Of a stretch of 20,736 nucleotides of DNA, positions 13,707-20,736 are shown piece by piece. The position numbers and the translations under genes were made by a program. The DNA is taken from assembly GCA_964459805.1 (NCBI GenBank), contig CAYWOD010000038.1:1-20736 (forward strand), read 5' to 3'. Position 1 is the first letter of the stretch. Each line of letters opens with the position of its first letter. This DNA is from DAOVRL01 sp964459805 (GTDB taxonomy: Bacteria > Planctomycetota > Phycisphaerae > Sedimentisphaerales > Anaerobacaceae). The notes beneath the pieces were generated by a model that was not told the origin of the DNA, did not search any database, and saw only the letters and a list, made by a program, of their open reading frames with translations.

Positions 13707-16700
13707 TTAAGAACCGGCGGTTTTCAGCCAGTTTTCAGCTAAAATCAGCAAGTCAGAAACATCTACTCGACCTGCTTGACCGCGATTAAGAGGAGGATCT
13801 AAATCAGCGCCTCCACACCAGTCAGGCAGGCTGCAGTTGGAATCCCCCCAGCGCTCGGCCAGAAGAGCAAAATCGATAACGTTTACCTTGTCATCTCCGT
13901 CTATGTCAACCCGACCCAGGTCAACCGGGCCGGCCCATACAATCGACATCGGCAATTCCAAATCGTCGCTACCCAGGAACTCCGATATATTAACGGCTTG
14001 GGCTCTATCGCTGCCGCGAGAAAGCTTGGCCAAAACTGCCTCAACCTTTACTTTGTGCTCCCACGGGTAAGGCGATGGAATCACTTCTGCGTTGAAGCCC
14101 GCCACCCAAAGAATCCCTGTTGTAGGATCTTCGGTAATGCCGGTTACCTGCTGCATGTTGTCGATCATGATTGACCGTGGTGGAAGAGTCAGGTTCTTCG
14201 TGGAAAAGCCATAGACCGGCGTTGAGCCGCCATCTGTTGGATCGTTTTGACCTGTTGCGAGATAAAGCGTCTCGGTGCCGTCCGAGATGTGCATCGCGAT
14301 TGGGTCGGGTACAAAGCTGTTGCTGTCCGAGTCGTATAAAGGCAGATTTGATAGCACCGTTCCATTCGGGTCGTATTTCCAAAGAATATCGCTCGTAAGG
14401 CGGTGTACATTAACAACATACACATTGCCGTCCCTGTCAACCTCAATTTCCCGCGGGCGGTTCCTATACTGCTCATCAGTTAGTGATAGGGCATTATCGT
14501 AAAGCACTTCCACCTGGTATCGCGGATTTCCGGAAGGAAGAAGCTTCAGCTTCGCTGCGGCCCTGTAAGGTTCTTCGCCGTCTGGGACCACCTCCACCGG
14601 AACGACATAGGCGTAGCCATTGCTGTCAAAAGCGGCATCGACAACGGGCCTGCCCACCAAACTGGGATCCACGCTTTGAACACCCACATAGACTATTGCC
14701 GACTTGTGATAGCGAGGTTCTTCGTTACAGTCCGCCTGGCCCGGAGCTACTACAACCTCTTGCGACCCATCATCAAGCTTAGAGACGCCTCTGGAAAAAT
14801 TGATCTGGTAAAGCTCAACCTCGCCTCCGGGGCGATGGTTGCCCACCAGCCGGAAGTTGCACCTTTCAGACGCAGGCTCGTAGTAGTGGAAATTCTCACC
14901 AAAGCGGTCGAACGTGTAAAGGCCATCTCTCGGAGCCGGTGATAATTGTTCGCTTATGCCGGTCTTACCGGTTATCAGCAAGTCGGCTACCGTAGAAGGC
15001 AGACTGGCCAGAGGCAGCTCACTCACAGGACCGTTCAAACCGACAAGACCGCTTGTTGTCGCCATACTTTCCACTAAAGATAGATCGCTGGAATCGTTAC
15101 ATGCGTTCATACGCTTACCCGGGTCTTCCAGCAGCCAGTCAATCGAAGCTGTATCGAAAATATCTATAAAACCATCGCTGCTGAAGAAACGTTCTATACA
15201 TGTAGTGCTGCCAATTCCGCCTGTAGAGACCCCGGATGACACGCCACACGCAGCTAAGGCTATAGCAAAGTCCTCCTCATCAGCCACGTTGTCACCTGTG
15301 AGGTCCATGCAAATGCCGCAATGAGTCTCTTCCGCCGAAAGCTCGCCAATCACTGCGGACGCGTGGCTCGAAGCTGGTGGTTCCGACAGCACGTGACTGT
15401 TCAAGAGAAAAACCCTTTTGACGGATTGATCCGGCTCGATAAGTTCCAGCTCGATCCAGGTACCACCTGTTAGATCCAGAGAGCCAACAGAGACCGCCTC
15501 TTCGAAAACACCGAACTGATTACTGTCAACCGCGCCTGGTCGCCCCGAAGGAGGAGGGGACAGATAACCGGCTTCGGTGTAATGCTCGGCACGATTCGGA
15601 TCGTCGTGATCCAACAATTCAGGAACATCAGAGACATAGACGTGCAGTTCCACGTCGGGATCGTCGGTCTCAAACAGATACTTGAACTGGACAATAATTG
15701 CGTCCTCACTGCACTTGGCAAACAATGTCTTTGCACGGGAATAGACGATATCGCCGTAAATTGGCGACGCAGGATCAATATCTTCGAGGTTGCGCATCAG
15801 CATCACACCGTTCGGGTCTGCTTCGACGCTAACCTGTTCGACGTGGACCCTGTTATAAGCAGGGTTCTCGGGATTCTCAAAATTGTTTTCCTCCACACGG
15901 TTGGCGAACTCCCCCTCATCCTCAAAAGCAATCTCGTCCAAAGACAAACCAAGTAAAGCCGTGGTGGTGATTTCTGCCGTAGAGCTCGCATCGAGCGATT
16001 CGTAGTACAATCGGTTCGCGCCGACGTCGAGAATCGAATTTGGTCCGAGCACAAGCTCCCTGACATAAAGAACTTCGGCATCGCCGTCGTAGTCGGGCTG
16101 GAAGGTAAATCTGTTGGCCAGAGTCAGTTGCGCACCTGCCTGCAACTCCAGCCGATCAATAGTCCACGTGCTCAGGTCAAATGCCGGCGCCGTCTCCACT
16201 TCAACGATACCCGCCTCACAGGGCGGTTCGCCACAGAAATAATCCTCGCCTCTGAGCTCAAAAAGCCCGTTCTCACCGCTACCCACGACTTTAGTAATAG
16301 TCACATATATGTGATTATCTCTAATTTTCTCGGCGTCGGTAAATGTAAATGGATTCACATCAATATAGCGGTCGCCATTGGCGTGAATATTGTTGCCTAC
16401 AATGGCAGCAGCATCCTTGACCACCATCTGCCCGTAAGGAGTCCACTCGAAAGTCCTTATGCTGTTATGGGCGACAACAGCGCTACCCTCAAAGCTGGCC
16501 ATCGCCACCCGAATATCGGCACGGTACAGCTTTGCATTGTCCTTTACGCGAAGCCGGCCTTTACAGTCAATGATGCCCATCATATTCAGGTCATTGGGCT
16601 CGCCAAGGTCAATTATTGCATCGTTGCCAATAACCAGCTCTTCACCGGCCGGCACCTTAATAGTGCCCAGACCTGCTATGTTGCAATCCACTTGTGAGCC

Positions 16701-19673
16701 GGCAATGCTCAGGATAGAACCTGTCGATAGCTGCAAAGTCCCATTGCCCGCTATATCATCTGATATCACCTCAACGACCCCGCCAATTATAGGCTTACTG
16801 TCCTGCAAATACACTGCATCAGGACTATTGTTGGTGATGATGCAGTTCCGGATGGTTGGGCTGCTGTTGTCAAAATAGATACCGCCGCCTTCATCGGCCA
16901 AACCATTGCGAATAGTAAACCCATCAACCAGCGTATCCTCTGTTTCACCGCTATGGAAATGGAACCCCCGGCCTTGCTGTTGACAATCAATAATGCAGCG
17001 CTCGGGTCCGCTCAGGCCGTAGAGTCCTACCGCCTTACCCAATGGGTCAAGATCATGATTGCCTGTGCCTGTGTAGGTCCCTTCTAATACCACAACATCA
17101 TTACCGTCGGCAACTGCATTGATTGCCTCCTGAATCGAATCAAATGGATGCATGGTGCTACCATCTTCCAGCGGATCGCTAATGTTAGGATTCCCCGGCC
17201 CTGGATCCGCCGGCGCATCATCATCTACGACTATAATTGTCGGATTGCTAAGTACAAGGTCAACGCCATCGAGCCCTGCATACATAAAAAACACAGGGAT
17301 TGATGTCTGGACAATTGGTGCGCCTAAGTCGAAAATGTTAAAACCATGCAATGGGCTAAAAGCCCTGATGTACCCTTGCCAGCCGATACCAATGCCTTCA
17401 AGCATATAAGGTATGTCAGCACCTGAGGCGGTTATCGTTGTACTGGCAACAAGACTGCCTTCGGGATCGCACGGATCGGTGTAAGCCTGCACACAAACAG
17501 GCGTGTTTGTGGGGTAGTAATAGGTAACAGTTCCGCTGACAGTACCTGTACCTCCGATTCGCAGATGCGTATCATTATCCTCCCCATCGTGTTTGTACCT
17601 CGTCGAGTTCCAACCACCACTTTCGATCGAAATGAATCTGCCCGGCAAATAAGCTGGAATACTTGTAAATGGGATCTTGAACTCAATAGCGCTTAGCCCC
17701 GCTGCAACTTCGAAATTGTCAACATGGTCCCAGAAAGGATAGCCATCTTCGTCGTTTATATGATACAAATGGCCATAAGCTGAGCCATCCTCAGATACCT
17801 CGATGTACAACCTGATAGTATCCAACGCCGAATGCTCGTCCGGTGAATAGCTCATACATAAATCATAGTAGTGGAATATAGGGCCGATATTGTCGTAGAA
17901 GGTAATAGCCCCGTACACATTTTCCCAGTCATACGCCATATAGAGCTCTGCAATGTCAACGCCGTTGACATCGTCTGAAGGCTCATATGTATCGCCGCTG
18001 ATATCGGTAAAAACAGGCAGATTTAGAGTCCAGTCGCCTGCATCCCCATCTACAATAATCTGCCAGGGGTCAATAAAATCGAGATAGAACAGCCCTCCCG
18101 GCTGTAGGTCGAAAAAAAGCTGCCAATCATATTGGTTCATGTCCGGCAAGATGCCGCCCAGCGTAGCATCATCACCTAAACCGTGGCCCATTGTACCCGG
18201 TAAAGGCCCGTTCCATTCGTCAAATTGCGGCAGCAAATCCCGTGGACTGAGCGTGGGTGAGCTGCTGAAAATGGGATTGAGATTTACGTTTGCATCCACA
18301 ACCACCGTGCCGACAAGCTCACCCGACAGACCATGTAACGTACCATAGTCCGGTCCCCAGTAATCGAGCGTAGCATCGGTTATATTATTGCCATCGTAAC
18401 TCAAAGTGCCCCGGAGATATCCTCCCCACCACTGCCCCCCCGAATGATTCTCCAAATCGACTTCAATCCTGTCCTCGTCCCTGCTATGCCAATCGACCTC
18501 CCAGGCAGTGGGGCTGATGTTACCGCCTGTAAAGGTTAAGTCCCCGTTCTCTCCGTTCCATCCGGGAAGATCATATATCAGCACTAACTCTCCTATAGGC
18601 AGGGCATTAGCATCGTATATGTCGTACGTTTTCGCGGTTTGCGCCGGGTATGTCATTACCGTGTCATATTCCAGGGAGTTTCGCAAGTCGGTAAAAAATC
18701 CGTTGATTATGTCCAGCTTGAGCCGGGCATTCGGATCTACATAAATGAACTCGTCTTCTTGTGGGTCTGCGCCCGCCGGATTATCCTCATTGCAAATATA
18801 ATATATCGCATCCAGGTAGTAGTCTATTGAGTCAATCAAATCCTGTCGTCCCTGCGCCAAAAGCGCAGCGCCATCGGTGCTGGGATCGTTGGAAGTAGGC
18901 AGAACCTTTAAGAAATCAGGGTAAGGGTCCAGCAAATCGTCATTTATGTTAAAGGAGTTGCCATATATCTTCTCTGCGAGCATATCATTTGCATCGATAT
19001 ACAGATCATGCGCCGACTGGGCCTCAAGCTGCCCCTTGAGCCCGGTCAGCAGCCCTTTGAGAATCAGCACCTCACCATAGTCTATTTCCACGTCGGTTTG
19101 GAGTCCCAGGGCGTTTGAATCAAAGAAGATGCGCGTCTCGTTTGGGTCAAGAAAAATTCTGAATCGATCACCCGGCGGATCACTAATTGAATTCAAATCA
19201 GCTATAGCTGCTTCAATATCCGGAATCATCGAAGCGTCAAGGATATTTCGGATCTCATTAGCATTCGGTGCGCCGCCAGGTATCTCATAGGCGCCATGTT
19301 CATTGAGTGGGATATATACGACCCCACAAGGATCAAAGCAAGGCACCCAGTAATCACCCAGAAGTTCTATCCCAAACTGCCTTGTCAACTCAAGAACACT
19401 GTCTATTGAGCCGTCGTCATCCCCGATGACCAACATTGCCGTACCCGTAACGGCACGGAGGAATCTTAGCTCTCTGTTGGTACTACAATCCGCGCACCCA
19501 GGATCCTTTATGCCATCATCAAATGTCTGGTAAGCTGCTCGCAGCCCGGATAACGTTCCATCAAACATCAGCGCCCGTCCCGGAATGATGTAATCACTCG
19601 GGCTACTGGCCGACGCGACAGATGCACAACAAACAACTACCAACAAAGTCGTGTTCACAGTCTTGCGAAACAT
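13707..19673 (-). CDS. Very large secreted multidomain protein with beta-helix and dockerin-like repeats
   Basis: A 1988-residue exported protein of unknown function. The signal peptide is about 1-22. Then follow a largely helical region (about 30-345), a beta-rich region (350-535), a CBM9/DOMON-like domain starting IIVDGDAGDW (about 539-705), a carboxypeptidase-regulatory-like fold (about 707-812), and a parallel beta-helix (about 813-1270) opened by HPFDSIQEAINAVADGNDVV. A first dockerin-like module is at about 1456-1516, beta-propeller/NHL-like strands at about 1640-1910, and a C-terminal dockerin-like module at 1921-1984 with a calcium loop DIDGDDKVNVID (D1923, D1925, D1927, N1931, D1934). 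No PEP-CTERM or sortase signal is seen. Start ATG at 19673 has GGAGG upstream and lies 19 bp inside the LptC-like gene. It may be a surface adhesin or polysaccharide-binding protein; no catalytic site is assigned. Confidence 0.9.
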   Translation of the reverse strand: MFRKTVNTTLLVVVCCASVASASSPSDYIIPGRALMFDGTLSGLRAAYQTFDDGIKDPGCADCSTNRELRFLRAVTGTAMLVIGDDDGSIDSVLELTRQFGIELLGDYWVPCFDPCGVVYIPLNEHGAYEIPGGAPNANEIRNILDASMIPDIEAAIADLNSISDPPGDRFRIFLDPNETRIFFDSNALGLQTDVEIDYGEVLILKGLLTGLKGQLEAQSAHDLYIDANDMLAEKIYGNSFNINDDLLDPYPDFLKVLPTSNDPSTDGAALLAQGRQDLIDSIDYYLDAIYYICNEDNPAGADPQEDEFIYVDPNARLKLDIINGFFTDLRNSLEYDTVMTYPAQTAKTYDIYDANALPIGELVLIYDLPGWNGENGDLTFTGGNISPTAWEVDWHSRDEDRIEVDLENHSGGQWWGGYLRGTLSYDGNNITDATLDYWGPDYGTLHGLSGELVGTVVVDANVNLNPIFSSSPTLSPRDLLPQFDEWNGPLPGTMGHGLGDDATLGGILPDMNQYDWQLFFDLQPGGLFYLDFIDPWQIIVDGDAGDWTLNLPVFTDISGDTYEPSDDVNGVDIAELYMAYDWENVYGAITFYDNIGPIFHYYDLCMSYSPDEHSALDTIRLYIEVSEDGSAYGHLYHINDEDGYPFWDHVDNFEVAAGLSAIEFKIPFTSIPAYLPGRFISIESGGWNSTRYKHDGEDNDTHLRIGGTGTVSGTVTYYYPTNTPVCVQAYTDPCDPEGSLVASTTITASGADIPYMLEGIGIGWQGYIRAFSPLHGFNIFDLGAPIVQTSIPVFFMYAGLDGVDLVLSNPTIIVVDDDAPADPGPGNPNISDPLEDGSTMHPFDSIQEAINAVADGNDVVVLEGTYTGTGNHDLDPLGKAVGLYGLSGPERCIIDCQQQGRGFHFHSGETEDTLVDGFTIRNGLADEGGGIYFDNSSPTIRNCIITNNSPDAVYLQDSKPIIGGVVEVISDDIAGNGTLQLSTGSILSIAGSQVDCNIAGLGTIKVPAGEELVIGNDAIIDLGEPNDLNMMGIIDCKGRLRVKDNAKLYRADIRVAMASFEGSAVVAHNSIRTFEWTPYGQMVVKDAAAIVGNNIHANGDRYIDVNPFTFTDAEKIRDNHIYVTITKVVGSGENGLFELRGEDYFCGEPPCEAGIVEVETAPAFDLSTWTIDRLELQAGAQLTLANRFTFQPDYDGDAEVLYVRELVLGPNSILDVGANRLYYESLDASSTAEITTTALLGLSLDEIAFEDEGEFANRVEENNFENPENPAYNRVHVEQVSVEADPNGVMLMRNLEDIDPASPIYGDIVYSRAKTLFAKCSEDAIIVQFKYLFETDDPDVELHVYVSDVPELLDHDDPNRAEHYTEAGYLSPPPSGRPGAVDSNQFGVFEEAVSVGSLDLTGGTWIELELIEPDQSVKRVFLLNSHVLSEPPASSHASAVIGELSAEETHCGICMDLTGDNVADEEDFAIALAACGVSSGVSTGGIGSTTCIERFFSSDGFIDIFDTASIDWLLEDPGKRMNACNDSSDLSLVESMATTSGLVGLNGPVSELPLASLPSTVADLLITGKTGISEQLSPAPRDGLYTFDRFGENFHYYEPASERCNFRLVGNHRPGGEVELYQINFSRGVSKLDDGSQEVVVAPGQADCNEEPRYHKSAIVYVGVQSVDPSLVGRPVVDAAFDSNGYAYVVPVEVVPDGEEPYRAAAKLKLLPSGNPRYQVEVLYDNALSLTDEQYRNRPREIEVDRDGNVYVVNVHRLTSDILWKYDPNGTVLSNLPLYDSDSNSFVPDPIAMHISDGTETLYLATGQNDPTDGGSTPVYGFSTKNLTLPPRSIMIDNMQQVTGITEDPTTGILWVAGFNAEVIPSPYPWEHKVKVEAVLAKLSRGSDRAQAVNISEFLGSDDLELPMSIVWAGPVDLGRVDIDGDDKVNVIDFALLAERWGDSNCSLPDWCGGADLDPPLNRGQAGRVDVSDLLILAENWLKTAGS

Positions 19674-20500
19674 TCTTTGTCCTCCTTTTCTTTGACTTTT
19701 GCATTTTGTGCTTTTACGCCGTTGAATTGAGCGTCAACACAAATGTCCTTGCCCGTTGTTCGTACACCGCCACGATCGAGGGCGTAAACCCCCTTTACGA
19801 TGAAACGCTGCTTTTCTACTTCCCACTTGATGTGATTGCTCTTAAGAGTGCTGCCGTCCGCTGTTTCAAGTGTCACACGACCGCGCAATACTATCCCCGG
19901 CCATTTGTAAGAGACCATCGCCCTCCTGCTTTGTACGGCGAAAAACAGATCACCATCGTGGAAGACTTTGTAATCGAAATTATCAACGCGAACTTCAGAT
20001 ACATTCCCTAAATCAATACTGTTAACGCGCCATCCATGCGTCACATTTGTTAGTCTATGACTAACCTGCTTAACGAGTGCTTGTGCATCGGCCATTACAT
20101 CTTCGGGGGCGCCAGGATTATCAGGGCTCCTGTTTCCAATAACTTCAGGGCAGGTGTATCGATACAGCTCAAGTTGAAGGTCGTCTATTTTTACTACTGT
20201 GTGCAAGGCGGTCTTGAAAATCCCAAGGTTGTTGTTCTCTACACGGAGATTCTTAAGGTCCACCAAATGAATAAGCCTGCCGTCTGCGTTCGGGTCACAG
20301 CACCAATAACTCACAGCGCCCGTTTGATTCTTTGGCAGCATGAGTTCAGTTCCAGAGTTTGCCGCCTCATTATAGAGTTCGCTTAATTCATTATTTCCAG
20401 TAACAATAATGAATGAAAGAAAAGAAAGAATCCACACAGTCAAGAAAACCAGCCGCCTAATCCACGAATCCCACTTAAATATGACTCGTTTTCCAGGCAT
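19655..20500 (-). CDS. LptC-like membrane-anchored periplasmic protein
   Basis: A 281-residue protein with one N-terminal membrane helix (about 14-34) and no cleavable signal, followed by beta-rich segments. The C-terminal part GIVLRGRVTLETADGSTLKSNHIKWEVEKQRFIVKGVYAL (about 202-241, split here by description only as LRGRV, DGSTLKSNHIKW and EKQRF) matches the pattern of LptC/OstA-type LPS transport domains: a written-out DG-T-L, then W, then a charged turn. An earlier segment (about 85-112) may be a second, diverged unit. AAAGGTGAG precedes the ATG. It overlaps the start of the large secreted-protein gene by 19 bp, so the two are probably co-translated. No lptA or lptB is nearby, so a classical Lpt role is uncertain. 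Confidence 0.65.
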   Translation of the reverse strand: MPGKRVIFKWDSWIRRLVFLTVWILSFLSFIIVTGNNELSELYNEAANSGTELMLPKNQTGAVSYWCCDPNADGRLIHLVDLKNLRVENNNLGIFKTALHTVVKIDDLQLELYRYTCPEVIGNRSPDNPGAPEDVMADAQALVKQVSHRLTNVTHGWRVNSIDLGNVSEVRVDNFDYKVFHDGDLFFAVQSRRAMVSYKWPGIVLRGRVTLETADGSTLKSNHIKWEVEKQRFIVKGVYALDRGGVRTTGKDICVDAQFNGVKAQNAKVKEKEDKECFARL

Positions 20501-20509
20501 ATCGTATTC

Positions 20510-20653
20510 TCACCTTTCGCTGCTCAAGACACAAAGTGCACCATTGCCGGCGCTTCCACCGACCTCGTGGACTGGGACTGCCCCCTGACTACCTCGGAAA
20601 CCACCCACGGGCAGCCCCAGCGCTAAAGCTAAAAGGGTAAGTCTTCCACACAT
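20510..20653 (-). CDS. Small secreted-type peptide (47 residues), possibly a remnant
   Basis: A short frame starting ATG at 20653 with GGGAGG 5 bp upstream. The first residues, MCGRLTLLALALGLPVGG, look like a signal peptide with little charge. The rest is Gly-rich with no recognised domain. Its stop codon falls inside the ribosome binding site of the LptC-like gene, 9 bp before that ATG, suggesting a short coupled leader or a cropped secreted-protein gene. The frame is open further upstream to 20728, but the good ribosome binding site favours 20653. I cannot exclude chance. Confidence 0.4.
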   Translation of the reverse strand: MCGRLTLLALALGLPVGGFRGSQGAVPVHEVGGSAGNGALCVLSSER

Positions 20654-20736
20654 AACATCCTCCCGTTTACAAATCAATATAAGCAGAAATTTGCCATCCA
20701 AATGCTTGGCAACCACGGCACTCCACAATCGTACAG

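Overview
The window looks like chromosomal DNA of a double-membraned bacterium, most likely a planctomycete of the Phycisphaerae type. This is inferred from protein style only. It carries an LptC-like protein, an MCE/Mla lipid transporter and an OmpA lipoprotein, all marks of an outer membrane. It also carries a very large secreted beta-helix protein with dockerin-like ends, and intergenic palindromes and short repeats of a kind common in that group. No rRNA, tRNA, CRISPR array, integrase or complete insertion sequence was found.

Layout. (1) 127-1368, + strand: argG (argininosuccinate synthase). A REP-like hairpin and a 160-bp inverted-repeat element follow, the latter in the leader of the next gene. 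(2) 1697-3597, +: prepilin peptidase (PilD/GspO type) and an OmpA-domain lipoprotein. (3) 3671-6406, -: ComEC/Rec2 DNA-uptake channel, convergent with the lipoprotein gene; its reading frame has absorbed repeat DNA. (4) 6753-13180, +: an FHA-GAF-PP2C phosphatase, a gap holding the second copy of the inverted-repeat element, then a tight cluster: HEAT-repeat lipoprotein, RsbW-like kinase, STAS protein, MlaE permease, MlaF ATPase and MlaD/MCE protein with three 44-residue repeats. (5) 13181-13706: gene-free convergent gap with potential RNA structure. (6) 20653-13707, -: a small secreted-type peptide, an LptC-like membrane-anchored protein and a 1988-residue secreted protein, each within 20 bp of the next or overlapping it.

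The most interesting arrangement is the 6753-13180 block. A complete partner-switching set (PP2C phosphatase, serine kinase, STAS antagonist with a DSSG phospho-site) is joined to a phospholipid transporter operon. The STAS gene overlaps mlaE by one base and sits where mlaB would be expected. One STAS protein could therefore be both a phosphorylation-controlled switch and the MlaB-like subunit, linking signalling to lipid traffic. This is inference from gene order and motifs. The second notable item is the pair of 160-bp elements (about 94% identical) with long terminal inverted repeats; they look like a non-autonomous mobile or structured element.
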